Of a stretch of DNA of 64,000 nt, positions 53,941 through 63,921 are shown in pieces (position 1 is the stretch's first letter; each line of letters starts with the position of its first letter). Under the pieces are notes generated by a model, which saw nothing but the letters and a program-made list of their open reading frames with translations, did not search any database and was not told the DNA's origin. The position numbers and the translations under genes are program-made. This DNA comes from Kordia sp. TARA_039_SRF (lineage in GTDB: Bacteria; Bacteroidota; Bacteroidia; Flavobacteriales; Flavobacteriaceae), in assembly GCA_006383075.2 (NCBI GenBank), contig SMNH02000003.1, positions 98,425-162,424 on the forward strand, in the 5' to 3' direction.

Positions 53941-53959
53941 CCCTCAAAAGAGGGTTTTT
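53941..53959 (+). promoter_or_regulatory. Hairpin at the 5' end of the str operon transcript
   Basis: CCCTC (53941-53945), loop AAAA, GAGGG (53950-53954), then five T. It lies exactly where the transcript should begin, so it is either a 5' protective hairpin or an attenuator-like element. The stem is short for a terminator. Confidence 0.55.
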
Positions 53960-53982
53960 AAACAAAATTATATTTAATATAA

Positions 53983-54357
53983 ATGCCAACAATTTCACAA
54001 TTAGTAAGAAAAGGAAGAGCCAAAATAACTAAGAAGAGTAAATCGGCTGCTTTAGATTCTTGTCCTCAGAGACGTGGAGTTTGTACGCGTGTATACACTA
54101 CAACGCCAAAAAAACCGAATTCGGCAATGCGTAAAGTTGCGAGGGTTCGTTTGACAAATGGTAAGGAAGTGAATGCTTACATTCCAGGAGAAGGACACAA
54201 TCTACAAGAGCACTCGATAGTATTAGTTAGAGGTGGAAGGGTAAAAGATTTGCCAGGAGTTAGATATCACATTGTACGTGGAGCTTTGGATACCGCAGGT
54301 GTTGAAGGTCGTACGCAACGTAGATCTAAGTATGGTGCTAAACGCCCAAAGAAGTAA
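53983..54357 (+). CDS. rpsL: 30S ribosomal protein S12
   Basis: The 124-residue S12 lies at the decoding centre. The conserved loop [19 protein letters not shown] carries the lysine (Lys43 region) and the PNSA turn that contact the A-site codon; the residues are wild type where streptomycin-resistance changes usually occur. The [15 protein letters not shown] segment is also intact. It is the first gene after the promoter at 53907-53937. Confidence 0.98.
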   Translation: MPTISQLVRKGRAKITKKSKSAALDSCPQRRGVCTRVYTTTPKKPNSAMRKVARVRLTNGKEVNAYIPGEGHNLQEHSIVLVRGGRVKDLPGVRYHIVRGALDTAGVEGRTQRRSKYGAKRPKK

Positions 54358-54380
54358 TTAAAAACTTTTAATGTAAAGAC

Positions 54381-54857
54381 ATGAGAAAAAGAAAGGCGAA
54401 AAAAAGACCTCTTTTACCAGATCCAAGATTTAACGATCAATTAGTAACGCGTTTTGTGAATAACTTAATGTGGGATGGTAAAAAGTCAGTAGCATTCAGG
54501 ATTTTCTATGATGCAATGGATATTGTAGAATCAAAGAAAACAGACGACGAAAAAACTGCTTTAGAAATTTGGAAAGAAGCGTTATCAAACGTTATGCCGC
54601 ACGTAGAAGTACGTTCGCGTAGAGTTGGTGGGGCAACATTTCAAATTCCAATGCAAATTAGACCAGACAGAAAAGTGTCTATGGCGATGAAATGGTTAAT
54701 AAGCTATTCTCGTAAAAGAAATGAGAAGTCAATGGCTTTAAAATTAGCTTCAGAAGTATTAGCGGCAGCAAAAGAAGAAGGTGCGGCAGTTAAGAAAAGA
54801 GTAGACACGCACAAGATGGCGGAAGCAAACAAAGCATTCTCACATTTTAGATTTTAA
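54381..54857 (+). CDS. rpsG: 30S ribosomal protein S7
   Basis: The 158-residue S7 organises the head of the 30S subunit. Residues near the N-terminus ([20 protein letters not shown]) are the basic rRNA-binding tail, and [20 protein letters not shown] is the family signature. It is 23 bases after rpsL and 18 bases before fusA, in the standard str order. Confidence 0.98.
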   Translation: MRKRKAKKRPLLPDPRFNDQLVTRFVNNLMWDGKKSVAFRIFYDAMDIVESKKTDDEKTALEIWKEALSNVMPHVEVRSRRVGGATFQIPMQIRPDRKVSMAMKWLISYSRKRNEKSMALKLASEVLAAAKEEGAAVKKRVDTHKMAEANKAFSHFRF

Positions 54858-54875
54858 TAAGACACAACTATAAAA

Positions 54876-57008
54876 ATGGCTAGAGATTTAAAATATACTA
54901 GAAATATCGGTATCGCTGCTCACATTGATGCTGGTAAAACAACAACTACAGAGCGTATCTTATACTACACAGGTGTAAGTCATAAAATTGGAGAAGTGCA
55001 CGATGGTGCTGCTACAATGGACTGGATGGAGCAAGAGCAAGAGCGTGGTATTACTATTACGTCTGCTGCAACAACTTGTACATGGCAATTTCCATTAGAA
55101 AATGCACAGCCAACTCCTGAAACAAAAGGATATCACTTCAATATTATCGATACTCCGGGACACGTTGACTTTACCGTAGAGGTAAACCGTTCATTGCGTG
55201 TATTAGACGGATTGGTTTTCTTGTTTAGTGCAGTTGATGGTGTTGAGCCACAATCTGAAACTAACTGGAGACTTGCAGATAACTACAAAGTTCCAAGAAT
55301 TGGATTTGTAAATAAAATGGATCGTCAAGGATCTAACTTTGCAAACGTTTGTACGCAGGTAAAAGAGATGTTAGGTTCTAACGCAGTGCAAATCGTTTTA
55401 CCAATTGGAGAAGAGGCGGACTTTAGAGGTATTGTTGACTTGGTGAAAAACCGTGCTATTGTTTGGCATGATGAAACGCAAGGAGCTACTTTCGATGTTA
55501 TTGATATTCCAGAAGAATTAAAAGAAGAAGCGGCTGAAGCACGTGCGCACTTAATTGAAGAAGTAGCAACGTATGATGAAGAGTTGTTAGAGAAGTTCAT
55601 GGAAGATGAAAACTCTATCACAGAAGAAGAAATTCATGCTGCATTAAGAGCTGCGGTAATGGACATGGCAATCATTCCTATGATTTGTGGTTCTGCATTC
55701 AAAAACAAAGGAGTTCAGTTCTTGTTAGATGCAGTATGTCGTTACTTGCCTTCACCAGTTGATAAAGATGATATTAAAGGAACGCATCCAGATTCAGGAG
55801 ATGTGATTTCTCGTAAACCATCTACAAAAGATCCATTCTCAGCATTAGCATTTAAGATTGCAACCGATCCTTTCGTAGGTCGTTTAGCATTCTTCCGTGC
55901 ATACTCAGGAAGATTAGACGCAGGTTCATACATATTGAACAACCGTTCAGGTAAAAAAGAGCGTATCTCGCGTATCTACCAAATGCACTCTAATAAGCAA
56001 AATGCGATTGACTTTATTGAAGCTGGAGATATTGGAGCTGCTGTAGGTTTTAAAGATATTAAAACTGGAGATACCTTATCTGATGAGAAGAATCCAATTG
56101 TATTAGAATCAATGGACTTCCCAGATCCTGTAATCGGTATCGCAGTTGAGCCAAAAACAAAGGCTGATGTTGATAAATTAGGGATGGCTTTAGCAAAATT
56201 AGCTGAAGAAGATCCAACATTTACAGTAAAAACAGATGAAGCATCTGGGCAAACAGTTATCTCAGGAATGGGAGAGTTGCACTTAGATATTATTGTAGAC
56301 CGTTTAAAACGTGAGTTTAAGGTTGAAGTAAATCAAGGTGAGCCTCAAGTAGAATACAAAGAAGCTTTAACTAGAAAAGCGGATCACAGAGAAACGTATA
56401 AAAAGCAATCTGGTGGTCGTGGTAAGTTTGGTGATATTGTATTCGAAATGAGTCCAGTAGATGAAGATTTTGAAGGTGATGGATTGCAATTTGTTGATGA
56501 AATTAAAGGTGGACGTATTCCAAAAGAATTTATTCCAGCAGTAGAAAAAGGATTCAAAACAGCAATGTTAAATGGTCCTTTAGCGGGATTCGAAATGGAT
56601 TCTATGAAGATTGTCTTAAAAGATGGTTCTTTCCACCCGGTGGATTCTGATGCATTATCATTCGAGTTGGCAGCGAAATTAGGATACAAAGCAGCAGCGA
56701 AAGCAGCAGGAGCAGTAATCCTTGAGCCAATTATGAAATTAGAAGTATTAACTCCAGAAGAAAACATGGGGGATATCGTAGGTGACTTAAACCGTCGTCG
56801 CGGACAGGTATCTGACATGTCTGACAGAGCTGGTTCTAAAGTTGTAAAAGCAACAGTGCCATTATCTGAAATGTTTGGATATGTAACATCGTTACGTACA
56901 TTATCATCTGGTAGAGCAACTTCAACAATGGAATTCTCTCATTACGCAGAAACTCCTTCTAACATTTCTGAAGAAGTAATCGCGAAGTCTAAAGGTGTAA
57001 CTGCTTAA
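54876..57008 (+). CDS. fusA: Elongation factor G
   Basis: The protein has 710 residues. EF-G drives translocation by GTP hydrolysis. Motifs: G1 AHIDAGKTT (15-23), switch I with [12 protein letters not shown]3 DTPGHVDF near 90, G4 [10 protein letters not shown] near 147, G5 [10 protein letters not shown] near 270, then domain II ([15 protein letters not shown]), domain [12 protein letters not shown], domain IV ([13 protein letters not shown]) and domain V. It matches the ordinary EF-G of this phylum rather than the alternative EF-G2 or FusB types. It lies between rpsG and rpsJ with short gaps. Confidence 0.97.
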   Translation: MARDLKYTRNIGIAAHIDAGKTTTTERILYYTGVSHKIGEVHDGAATMDWMEQEQERGITITSAATTCTWQFPLENAQPTPETKGYHFNIIDTPGHVDFTVEVNRSLRVLDGLVFLFSAVDGVEPQSETNWRLADNYKVPRIGFVNKMDRQGSNFANVCTQVKEMLGSNAVQIVLPIGEEADFRGIVDLVKNRAIVWHDETQGATFDVIDIPEELKEEAAEARAHLIEEVATYDEELLEKFMEDENSITEEEIHAALRAAVMDMAIIPMICGSAFKNKGVQFLLDAVCRYLPSPVDKDDIKGTHPDSGDVISRKPSTKDPFSALAFKIATDPFVGRLAFFRAYSGRLDAGSYILNNRSGKKERISRIYQMHSNKQNAIDFIEAGDIGAAVGFKDIKTGDTLSDEKNPIVLESMDFPDPVIGIAVEPKTKADVDKLGMALAKLAEEDPTFTVKTDEASGQTVISGMGELHLDIIVDRLKREFKVEVNQGEPQVEYKEALTRKADHRETYKKQSGGRGKFGDIVFEMSPVDEDFEGDGLQFVDEIKGGRIPKEFIPAVEKGFKTAMLNGPLAGFEMDSMKIVLKDGSFHPVDSDALSFELAAKLGYKAAAKAAGAVILEPIMKLEVLTPEENMGDIVGDLNRRRGQVSDMSDRAGSKVVKATVPLSEMFGYVTSLRTLSSGRATSTMEFSHYAETPSNISEEVIAKSKGVTA

Positions 57009-57018
57009 AACTAAGAAA

Positions 57019-57324
57019 ATGAGTCAAAAAATTAGAATAAAATTAAAATCATACGATCATAACTTAGTTGATAAGTCAGCTGAAAAAATCGTAAAAACAG
57101 TAAAAACAACTGGTGCTGTAGTAACTGGACCAATTCCATTACCAACACACAAAAAAATCTTTACTGTGTTGCGTTCTCCGCACGTAAACAAGAAATCAAG
57201 AGAGCAGTTTCAGTTAAGCTCTTACAAAAGATTGCTTGATATCTATAGTTCATCTTCAAAAACGATTGATGCGTTGATGAAGCTTGAATTGCCAAGTGGA
57301 GTTGAAGTGGAAATTAAAGTGTGA
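57019..57324 (+). CDS. rpsJ: 30S ribosomal protein S10
   Basis: The 101-residue S10 is also a NusB partner in antitermination. The signature [26 protein letters not shown] is complete. It follows fusA by 10 bases. The next ribosomal gene starts 263 bases later, a gap far larger than anywhere else in this cluster. Confidence 0.98.
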   Translation: MSQKIRIKLKSYDHNLVDKSAEKIVKTVKTTGAVVTGPIPLPTHKKIFTVLRSPHVNKKSREQFQLSSYKRLLDIYSSSSKTIDALMKLELPSGVEVEIKV

Positions 57325-57374
57325 TAGTGTTTAGCTTTTAGAAGCGAAGCGAACAAAAAGGTTAGCAATATCAC

Positions 57375-57394
57375 ATTCCTGCGAAGGCAGGAAT
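57375..57394. repeat. Palindromic REP-like element in the rpsJ-rplC gap
   Basis: ATTCCTGC-GAAG-GCAGGAAT is a perfect 8-bp inverted repeat followed by CTCTTT. Sequences of the form ATTCCTGCGAAGGCAGGAAT are common dispersed elements in flavobacterial genomes, as far as I recall. A weaker hairpin (TTTCC 57422-57426 with GGAAA 57435-57439) follows. Confidence 0.7.
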
Positions 57395-57485
57395 CTCTTT
57401 GAAACTTTAAAAAAGAGAAGTTTTCCGCTTTCGTGGAAAGTGAACATGTCCGGCGCTGCGTGCAAAGGAAAAACGGTAAAAATAC

Positions 57486-57524
57486 AATTCAGAGCGAAGT
57501 GTATTTTTCGCTCTGAATTTTTTT
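57486..57524 (+). terminator. Strong intrinsic terminator between rpsJ and rplC
   Basis: A 13-bp perfect stem (AATTCAGAGCGAA 57486-57498 with TTCGCTCTGAATT 57507-57519), an 8-base loop and seven T at 57518-57524. It divides the ribosomal protein cluster after rpsJ. No exact TAnnTTTG box is visible before rplC, so either a weak promoter or regulated read-through must supply the downstream genes. Confidence 0.85.
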
Positions 57525-57587
57525 AATAAGTAAATAATTAATAACGGACAATATGTGTAACAACTGAGTCCACAATCTAAAATCAAA

Positions 57588-58205
57588 ATGTCTGGGTTAA
57601 TCGGAAAAAAAATCGGCATGACAAGCATCTTTGACGAGAATGGAAAAAACATTCCATGTACTGTTATTGAAGCTGGACCATGCGTAGTTACCCAAGTCAG
57701 AACCAATGAGGTTGACGGGTATGAAGCTCTTCAACTTGGTTTCGATGACAAGGCAGAAAAACGTGCTTCACAAGCGGCTAATGGTCACTTTAAAAAAGCA
57801 GGTACTTCGCCTAAATACAAAGTTGTTGAGTTCCAAGGATTTGAAGAAGAGTATAAATTAGGAGACAGTATCACGGTTGAGCACTTTAGAGAAGGTGAAT
57901 TCGTTGATGTGTCTGGAACATCAAAAGGTAAAGGTTTCCAAGGAGTTGTAAAACGTCACGGATTTGGTGGTGTTGGACAAGCAACTCACGGTCAGCACAA
58001 CCGTTTGAGAGCACCAGGTTCTATTGGAGCTGCATCATATCCTGCGCGTGTATTCAAAGGAATGCGTATGGCAGGAAGAATGGGTGGAGAAAAAGTGAAA
58101 GTTCAAAATTTAAGAGTATTAAAAGTAGTTCCTGAAAAGAACTTACTAGTGGTAAAAGGATGTGTTCCTGGTCACAAAAACTCATATGTAATCGTTCAGA
58201 AGTAA
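57588..58205 (+). CDS. rplC: 50S ribosomal protein L3
   Basis: The 205-residue L3 is an early 50S assembly protein. The start [21 protein letters not shown] and the conserved glycine-rich loop [21 protein letters not shown] are intact, including the glutamine region that is methylated in some bacteria. Its TAA shares one base with the rplD start (TAATG), so the two genes are translationally coupled. It lies 63 bases downstream of the terminator at 57486-57524. Confidence 0.97.
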   Translation: MSGLIGKKIGMTSIFDENGKNIPCTVIEAGPCVVTQVRTNEVDGYEALQLGFDDKAEKRASQAANGHFKKAGTSPKYKVVEFQGFEEEYKLGDSITVEHFREGEFVDVSGTSKGKGFQGVVKRHGFGGVGQATHGQHNRLRAPGSIGAASYPARVFKGMRMAGRMGGEKVKVQNLRVLKVVPEKNLLVVKGCVPGHKNSYVIVQK

Positions 58206-58834
58206 TGGAAGTAGCAGTTTTAGATATAAACGGAAAAGAAACAGGTAGAAAGGCAAACCTTTCTGATGCTGTTTTTGCTATTGAGCCTAACGATCATGCG
58301 GTATACTTAGATGTGAAGCAGTATTTAGCTAATCAACGTCAAGGAACGCACAAGGCAAAAGAAAGAGCTGAAATCGCGGGAAGTACTCGTAAGATTAAAA
58401 AACAAAAAGGTACAGGTACTGCGCGTGCAGGAAGTATCAAAAACCCTTTATTTAAAGGTGGAGGTAGAGTTTTCGGTCCAAGACCAAGAAGCTACTCTCA
58501 AAAATTAAACAAAAATGTGAAGCGTTTGGCAAGAAAATCAGCGCTAACATTAAAGGCAAAAAGCGAGTCAATTATCGTTGTTGAAGACTTTAATTTTGAC
58601 GCTCCTAAGACTAAAAATTTCATCAATGTATTGAAAGCTTTAGGGTTAGATAGTAAAAAATCGCTATTTGTGTTGGGTGATTCAAATAATAATGTATATT
58701 TGTCGTCACGTAATTTGAAAACTTCAGAAGTTGTAACTAGTTCAGAATTAAGCACTTATAAAATTGTTAACGCAAACAGTGTAGTAATTTTTGAAGGTTC
58801 GCTAGAAGGAATTGAGTCGAATTTAAGTAAATAA
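58205..58834 (+). CDS. rplD: 50S ribosomal protein L4
   Basis: The 209-residue L4 has an exit-tunnel loop of the form KKQKGTGTARAGSIKNPLFKG. The start at 58205 (EVAVLDINGKETG) overlaps the rplC stop by one base; an open frame 15 codons longer that begins inside rplC is rejected. In E. coli L4 represses its own operon; whether the leader-like gap upstream of rplC serves that purpose here is untested. Confidence 0.97.
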   Translation: MEVAVLDINGKETGRKANLSDAVFAIEPNDHAVYLDVKQYLANQRQGTHKAKERAEIAGSTRKIKKQKGTGTARAGSIKNPLFKGGGRVFGPRPRSYSQKLNKNVKRLARKSALTLKAKSESIIVVEDFNFDAPKTKNFINVLKALGLDSKKSLFVLGDSNNNVYLSSRNLKTSEVVTSSELSTYKIVNANSVVIFEGSLEGIESNLSK

Positions 58835-58842
58835 GGAACCAA

Positions 58843-59133
58843 ATGAGCATCTTAATTAAGCCAGTTGTAACTGAAAAAGCTACTGCTGATAGTGAATTAA
58901 ATAATCGATACACTTTCTTAGTAAATGTAAAAGCTAACAAAGTTGAGATTAAGAAAGCTATAGAAGCTACTTATGGGGTTTCTGTAGAAAAAGTTCGTAC
59001 GATGAATTACGGACCTGATAGAAAAGTACGTTACACCAAAACTGGAATTCAGCATGGAAAAACGAATGCTACTAAAAAAGCAATCGTTGATGTGGCGGAA
59101 GGAGATATTATTGATTTTTATAGCAATATATAA
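58843..59133 (+). CDS. rplW: 50S ribosomal protein L23
   Basis: The 96-residue L23 surrounds the exit tunnel and docks trigger factor and SRP. The signature IKPVVTEKAT at the N-terminus and NKVEIKKAIEATYGVSVEKVRTMN are typical. It follows rplD by 8 bases. Confidence 0.97.
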   Translation: MSILIKPVVTEKATADSELNNRYTFLVNVKANKVEIKKAIEATYGVSVEKVRTMNYGPDRKVRYTKTGIQHGKTNATKKAIVDVAEGDIIDFYSNI

Positions 59134-59149
59134 ATAAGCAAAGACAAAA

Positions 59150-59974
59150 ATGTCAGTAAGAAAATTAAAACCAATTACACCAGCTCAGCGTTTTAGAGTA
59201 GTTAATGGATTCGATGCCATTACTACTGATAAGCCGGAGAAGAGCTTGCTCGCACCGAAGAAGAAGACTGGTGGTAGAAACAATCAAGGTAAAATGACCA
59301 TGCGTTACATCGGAGGTGGTCATAAGAAAAGATACCGTATTATCGATTTCAAAAGAGATCGTAAGGATGTTTCTGCGGAAGTGAAAACTATTGAGTATGA
59401 TCCAAACAGAACTGCTTTTATCGCATTAGTTCAGTATACTGATGGAGAAAAGCGTTACATCATTGCTCAAAATGGATTAAAAGTAGGTCAAACTGTAGTT
59501 TCAGGAGAAAAAGTGGCTCCAGAAATTGGAAATGCAATGCCGTTAAGTAATATTCCTTTAGGAACTATTATTTCTTGTGTTGAATTGCGTCCAGGACAAG
59601 GAGCTGTTATGGCTCGTTCAGCTGGTGCGTTTGCACAATTGATGGCGCGTGAAGGTAAGTATGCTACTATCAAATTGCCTTCTGGTGAAACTAGAATGGT
59701 AATGGCAAATTGTTTGGCGACTATCGGAGCTGTCTCTAACTCTGACCACCAGTTATTAGTATCTGGTAAAGCAGGTAGAGGAAGATGGTTAGGTAGAAGA
59801 CCAAGAACAAGACCAGTAGTAATGAACCCTGTTGATCACCCAATGGGTGGTGGTGAAGGGAAGTCTGCAGGTGGACACCCAAGATCGAGAAAAGGAATTC
59901 CAGCAAAAGGATACCGTACACGATCTAAAACGAAAGCGAGTAATAGATATATCATAGAACGTAGAAAGAAATAA
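59150..59974 (+). CDS. rplB: 50S ribosomal protein L2
   Basis: The 274-residue L2 is essential for subunit joining and the peptidyl-transferase region. It carries the [16 protein letters not shown] block and the C-terminal [20 protein letters not shown] loop with the conserved histidine. It lies 16 bases after rplW and 3 bases before rpsS. Confidence 0.98.
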   Translation: MSVRKLKPITPAQRFRVVNGFDAITTDKPEKSLLAPKKKTGGRNNQGKMTMRYIGGGHKKRYRIIDFKRDRKDVSAEVKTIEYDPNRTAFIALVQYTDGEKRYIIAQNGLKVGQTVVSGEKVAPEIGNAMPLSNIPLGTIISCVELRPGQGAVMARSAGAFAQLMAREGKYATIKLPSGETRMVMANCLATIGAVSNSDHQLLVSGKAGRGRWLGRRPRTRPVVMNPVDHPMGGGEGKSAGGHPRSRKGIPAKGYRTRSKTKASNRYIIERRKK

Positions 59975-59977
59975 GAC

Positions 59978-60256
59978 ATGGCAAGATCATTAAAAAAAGG
60001 ACCTTACGTTCACTATAGTTTGGATAAAAAAGTTCAACAAAACATTGAGTCAGGAAAGAAAGCCGTGATCAAAACTTGGTCTAGAGCGTCTATGATTACT
60101 CCAGATTTCGTTGGTCAGACTATCGCTGTTCATAACGGTCGTCAGTTTGTTCCTGTATATGTTACTGAAAACATGGTAGGACATAAATTAGGAGAATTTT
60201 CACCAACACGATCATTTAGAGGTCACGCTGGTGCGAAAAATAAAGGAAAAAAATAA
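59978..60256 (+). CDS. rpsS: 30S ribosomal protein S19
   Basis: The 92-residue S19 sits in the head of the 30S subunit. The signature [19 protein letters not shown] is complete, and the N-terminus [16 protein letters not shown] is typical. It follows rplB by 3 bases. Confidence 0.98.
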   Translation: MARSLKKGPYVHYSLDKKVQQNIESGKKAVIKTWSRASMITPDFVGQTIAVHNGRQFVPVYVTENMVGHKLGEFSPTRSFRGHAGAKNKGKK

Positions 60257-60265
60257 TAAGAAGCT

Positions 60266-60673
60266 ATGGGAGTTCGTAAAAAAGAAAGAGCAGAGCAAAT
60301 CAAAGAAGCTAAGAAAAATATAGCATTTGCAAAGTTGAATAACTGCCCTACTTCTCCAAGAAAAATGCGCTTAGTTGCGGATTTAGTAAGAGGTGAGAAA
60401 GTAGAAAAAGCGCTTCATATATTAAGATTCAGTCAAAAAGAAGCTTCTCGTCGTTTAGAGAAATTGTTATTATCTGCAATTGCAAATTGGCAAGCTAAAA
60501 ACGAAGATGCAAGTATTGAAGACGCTGAATTGTTTGTAAAGGAGATCAGAGTTGATGGTGGAAGTATGTTAAAAAGACTACGTCCAGCGCCACAAGGTCG
60601 TGCACACAGAATTAGAAAACGCTCTAACCATGTTACATTGGTTTTAGGAGACAACAATAACACACAAAGCTAA
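60266..60673 (+). CDS. rplV: 50S ribosomal protein L22
   Basis: The 135-residue L22 has a beta-hairpin that lines the exit tunnel; that segment is [20 protein letters not shown]. The N-terminal 20 residues are charged and slightly extended compared with short L22 forms. It follows rpsS by 9 bases. Confidence 0.97.
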   Translation: MGVRKKERAEQIKEAKKNIAFAKLNNCPTSPRKMRLVADLVRGEKVEKALHILRFSQKEASRRLEKLLLSAIANWQAKNEDASIEDAELFVKEIRVDGGSMLKRLRPAPQGRAHRIRKRSNHVTLVLGDNNNTQS

Positions 60674-60683
60674 GAGAAACAGT

Positions 60684-61406
60684 ATGGGACAAAAAACAAA
60701 TCCAATCGGAAATCGCCTTGGTATCATCAGAGGATGGGAATCTAACTGGTACGGAGGTAATGACTATGGAGATAAACTTGCTGAGGACGATAAAATCAGA
60801 AAGTATATCCATGCTCGTTTATCGAAAGCTAGTGTTTCTAGAGTAATTATTGAGCGCACATTGAAACTTGTAACCGTTACTATCACTACGGCGCGTCCTG
60901 GTATCATTATTGGTAAAGGAGGTCAAGAGGTAGACAAGTTGAAAGAAGAGCTTAAGAAGATTACTGGTAAAGAAGTACAGATCAATATCTTTGAGATTAA
61001 GAGACCTGAACTTGATGCAAATTTGATTGCGGCGAGTATCGCACGTCAAATTGAAAACAGAATTTCATATAGAAGAGCTATTAAAATGGCTATTGCGGCT
61101 GCAATGCGTATGAATGCTGAAGGGATCAAAGTTCAAATTTCTGGTCGTTTAAACGGAGCGGAAATGGCACGTTCTGAATCGTATAAAGATGGTCGTATTC
61201 CTTTATCAACTTTCAGAGCAGATATCGATTATGCATTACATGAAGCTCACACTACTTATGGTAGATTAGGAGTGAAAGTATGGGTAATGAAAGGTGAGGT
61301 GTATGGTAAGAGAGAATTATCTCCACTTGTAGGAATGTCTAAAAAGCAATCTGGAAAAGGTGGAAACAATTCAGGAGGAAAAGGAAAATCTCGTCGTAGA
61401 AAGTAA
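60684..61406 (+). CDS. rpsC: 30S ribosomal protein S3
   Basis: The 240-residue S3 has the KH domain [20 protein letters not shown], used for RNA binding at the mRNA entry. The C-terminal 25 residues are a Gly/Lys/Ser-rich basic extension ([20 protein letters not shown]), common in Bacteroidota. It follows rplV by 10 bases. Confidence 0.97.
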   Translation: MGQKTNPIGNRLGIIRGWESNWYGGNDYGDKLAEDDKIRKYIHARLSKASVSRVIIERTLKLVTVTITTARPGIIIGKGGQEVDKLKEELKKITGKEVQINIFEIKRPELDANLIAASIARQIENRISYRRAIKMAIAAAMRMNAEGIKVQISGRLNGAEMARSESYKDGRIPLSTFRADIDYALHEAHTTYGRLGVKVWVMKGEVYGKRELSPLVGMSKKQSGKGGNNSGGKGKSRRRK

Positions 61407-61425
61407 TTTTTTAAAGTAAAAGAAA

Positions 61426-61845
61426 ATGTTACAGCCAAAAAGAACAAAATATCGTAAAGTACAGAAAGGGCGAATGAAAGGAAACTCTGGTAGAGGTCAC
61501 TTGCTTTCTAACGGTATGTTTGGTATCAAATCATTAGATTCAAATTTCTTGACATCTCGTCAGATAGAAGCTGCCCGTATTGCGGCAACTCGTTACATGA
61601 AAAGAGAAGGTCAATTATGGATTAAAATATTTCCAGACAAGCCAATTACAAAAAAGCCACTTGAAGTGCGTATGGGTAAAGGTAAAGGTGCTCCAGAATA
61701 CTGGGCAGCTGTTGTAAAACCTGGTAGAATTATTTTTGAAATTGGCGGTGTGCCAATGCATGTTGCTAAAGAAGCATTGCGCTTAGCAGCTCAGAAATTA
61801 CCAGTTAAAACGAAGTTTATTGTAGCTCGCGATTACGAAGCTTAA
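61426..61845 (+). CDS. rplP: 50S ribosomal protein L16
   Basis: The 139-residue L16 supports tRNA passage near the peptidyl-transferase centre. It begins [20 protein letters not shown] and has the signature [19 protein letters not shown] with the arginine region that is hydroxylated in some bacteria. It follows rpsC by 19 bases. Confidence 0.98.
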   Translation: MLQPKRTKYRKVQKGRMKGNSGRGHLLSNGMFGIKSLDSNFLTSRQIEAARIAATRYMKREGQLWIKIFPDKPITKKPLEVRMGKGKGAPEYWAAVVKPGRIIFEIGGVPMHVAKEALRLAAQKLPVKTKFIVARDYEA

Positions 61846-61857
61846 TTTTTAGGAAGT

Positions 61858-62049
61858 ATGAAACAATCAGAAATTAAAGAATTATCTGTAGCTGAGTTAC
61901 AAGAAAAACTAAAGGAGTTAAAAAAGAATTACTCAGATTTGAAAGTAGCGCACGCTATCTCTCCTTTAGATAATCCAATTCAGTTGCGTTCAGTGAGAAG
62001 AACAGTTGCGAGAGTAGCTACTGAACTAACTAAAAGAGAATTGCAATAA
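61858..62049 (+). CDS. rpmC: 50S ribosomal protein L29
   Basis: The 63-residue L29 is a two-helix protein near the exit tunnel. It begins MKQSEIKELSVAELQEKLKE and has the SVRRTVARVATELTKRE helix. It follows rplP by 12 bases. Confidence 0.96.
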   Translation: MKQSEIKELSVAELQEKLKELKKNYSDLKVAHAISPLDNPIQLRSVRRTVARVATELTKRELQ

Positions 62050-62067
62050 ATTGAATTCTACTGACAG

Positions 62068-62325
62068 ATGGAAAAAAGAAATTTAAGAAAAGAGAGAATA
62101 GGTGTTGTTACTAGTAACAAAATGACGAAATCAATCGTGGTTTCTGAAGTGAAAAGAGTAAAGCACCCTATGTACGGTAAGTTCGTGTTAAAAACAAAAA
62201 AATATGTTGCGCACGACGAAAAGAACGATTGTAACATTGGTGATACAGTAAAAATAATGGAAACACGTCCATTGAGTAAAACCAAATGTTGGAGATTAGT
62301 TGAAATCATTGAAAGAGCTAAATAA
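62068..62325 (+). CDS. rpsQ: 30S ribosomal protein S17
   Basis: The 85-residue S17 has an OB fold. It begins [21 protein letters not shown] and has the signature [20 protein letters not shown]. It follows rpmC by 18 bases and rplN by 2 bases on the far side. Confidence 0.97.
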   Translation: MEKRNLRKERIGVVTSNKMTKSIVVSEVKRVKHPMYGKFVLKTKKYVAHDEKNDCNIGDTVKIMETRPLSKTKCWRLVEIIERAK

Positions 62326-62327
62326 TT

Positions 62328-62696
62328 ATGGTACAACAAGAATCAAGATTAAAAGTAGCAGACAATACAGGAGCTAAAGAAGTGTTGACAATCCGCGTTT
62401 TAGGTGGAACAAAAAGACGCTACGCTTCTGTTGGAGACAAAATTGTTGTCACTGTAAAAGATGCAACTCCTAACGGAAGTGTGAAAAAAGGACAAGTTTC
62501 TACAGCAGTTGTTGTTCGTACTAAGAAAGAAGTAAGAAGACCAGATGGTTCTTACATCAGATTTGACGACAATGCGTGTGTATTATTAAACCCAGCAGGG
62601 GAGATGAGAGGAACACGTGTTTTTGGACCAGTTGCTAGAGAACTTCGTGACAAGCAATTCATGAAAATTGTATCATTGGCACCAGAGGTGCTATAA
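62328..62696 (+). CDS. rplN: 50S ribosomal protein L14
   Basis: The 122-residue L14 contacts the 30S subunit. It begins [20 protein letters not shown] and carries the family segment [18 protein letters not shown]. It follows rpsQ by 2 bases. Confidence 0.98.
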   Translation: MVQQESRLKVADNTGAKEVLTIRVLGGTKRRYASVGDKIVVTVKDATPNGSVKKGQVSTAVVVRTKKEVRRPDGSYIRFDDNACVLLNPAGEMRGTRVFGPVARELRDKQFMKIVSLAPEVL

Positions 62697-62708
62697 ACGT
62701 AGTTTAAA

Positions 62709-63035
62709 ATGACAAAACTAAAGATAAAAACAGGAGATACAGTGAAGGTAATCGCTGGTGCTAACAAAAGTACTGCTGATAATCCTGTAACTGGTAAAGT
62801 ATTAAAAGTTCTCCGTGAGGAAAATAAAGCCATCGTAGAAGGTGTGAATATTGTAAAAAAACACACAAAACCTACAGCGCAAAATCCTCAAGGTGGAATT
62901 GTAGAAAAAGAAGCTCCAATCCATATTTCAAATCTTGCATTAATGACTTCTAAAGGTGAAGCAACAAGAGTTGGATACAGAATGGAAGGAGATAAGAAAG
63001 TGAGATTTTCTAAAAAATCTAATGAAGTATTATAG
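62709..63035 (+). CDS. rplX: 50S ribosomal protein L24
   Basis: The 108-residue L24 is an assembly initiator with a KOW motif at the N-terminus ([19 protein letters not shown]) and the segment [20 protein letters not shown]. It follows rplN by 12 bases and rplE by 2 bases on the far side. Confidence 0.97.
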   Translation: MTKLKIKTGDTVKVIAGANKSTADNPVTGKVLKVLREENKAIVEGVNIVKKHTKPTAQNPQGGIVEKEAPIHISNLALMTSKGEATRVGYRMEGDKKVRFSKKSNEVL

Positions 63036-63037
63036 TT

Positions 63038-63589
63038 ATGGCTTACATTCCAAGATTAAAAAAAGAGTATAAGGAAAGAGTAATCCAAGCTCTTACAGAT
63101 GAATTCGGTTACACAAACGTAATGCAAGTTCCAAAACTTGAAAAAATTGTTTTAAGTAGAGGAGTTGGTGGTGCAGTAGCTGATAAAAAGTTAATTGACC
63201 ACGCTATTGAAGAGTTTGGTAAAATTACAGGACAAAAAGCAGTAGCTACAATCTCAAAGAAAGACGTTGCATCTTTTAAATTGCGTAAAGGAATGCCAAT
63301 TGGCGCAAAAGTTACTTTACGTGGAGAGAAAATGTATGAGTTTTTAGATAGATTGACTACTTCAGCCTTGCCACGAGTAAGAGATTTTAATGGAATCAAA
63401 GCAAATGGTTTTGACGGAAGAGGTAATTATAACTTAGGGATTACTGAGCAAATTATCTTTCCAGAAATAAATATCGATAAAGTGAACAGAATTGCTGGAA
63501 TGGATATTACATTTGTAACTTCTGCGTCAACGGACAAAGAAGCGAAATCATTATTAACAGAATTAGGATTACCTTTTAAAAAGAACTAA
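63038..63589 (+). CDS. rplE: 50S ribosomal protein L5
   Basis: The 183-residue L5 binds 5S rRNA. The signature [20 protein letters not shown] and [17 protein letters not shown] are intact. It follows rplX by 2 bases. In E. coli the rplE start region is the S8 translational operator; no obvious matching structure was identified here. Confidence 0.97.
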   Translation: MAYIPRLKKEYKERVIQALTDEFGYTNVMQVPKLEKIVLSRGVGGAVADKKLIDHAIEEFGKITGQKAVATISKKDVASFKLRKGMPIGAKVTLRGEKMYEFLDRLTTSALPRVRDFNGIKANGFDGRGNYNLGITEQIIFPEINIDKVNRIAGMDITFVTSASTDKEAKSLLTELGLPFKKN

Positions 63590-63591
63590 TT

Positions 63592-63861
63592 ATGGCTAAA
63601 GAATCAATGAAAGCCCGTGAGGTTAAAAGAGCAAAAATGGTTGCTAAATATGCTGAGAAAAGAAAAGCTTTAAAAGAAGCTGGCGATTACGAAGCATTGC
63701 AAAAGCTGCCAAAAAATGCTTCTCCAGTACGTATGCACAACCGTTGCAAACTTACAGGAAGACCAAAAGGGTATATGCGTCAGTTCGGGATTTCTCGTGT
63801 TATGTTCAGAGAAATGGCTAACAAAGGATTAATTCCTGGCGTTAAAAAAGCAAGTTGGTAA
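63592..63861 (+). CDS. rpsN: 30S ribosomal protein S14 (zinc-free form)
   Basis: The 89-residue S14 is the long form that lacks the CxxC...CxxC zinc ribbon (only one cysteine, in NRCKLTGRP), the C-minus type. The signature [19 protein letters not shown] is complete. It follows rplE by 2 bases. A hairpin lies in the 60-base gap before rpsH. Confidence 0.97.
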   Translation: MAKESMKAREVKRAKMVAKYAEKRKALKEAGDYEALQKLPKNASPVRMHNRCKLTGRPKGYMRQFGISRVMFREMANKGLIPGVKKASW

Positions 63862-63870
63862 AATTATAAA

Positions 63871-63903
63871 TTGGTTTCAGGTTCGACTTCGGTCGAAAAC
63901 CAA
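63871..63903 (+). promoter_or_regulatory. Structured spacer between rpsN and rpsH
   Basis: An inner 6-bp stem TTCGAC (63882-63887) with GTCGAA (63892-63897) is closed by a TTCG (UUCG) tetraloop. An outer 6-bp stem pairs TTGGTT (63871-63876) with AACCAA (63898-63903), with a 5-base bulge on the 5' side. UUCG-capped stems are unusually stable. No T-run follows, so it is not a terminator. Confidence 0.65.
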
Positions 63904-63921
63904 AACCGCAAATTGATAAAT

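Noticed and set aside
57407-57706. 99-codon minus-strand frame across the rpsJ-rplC gap
   Set aside because: It runs through the terminator stem and antisense into rplC; no signal or family.
58160-58204. Longer rplD start inside rplC
   Set aside because: The first 15 codons encode non-family sequence in the shadow of rplC; the TAATG junction gives the standard L4 start.
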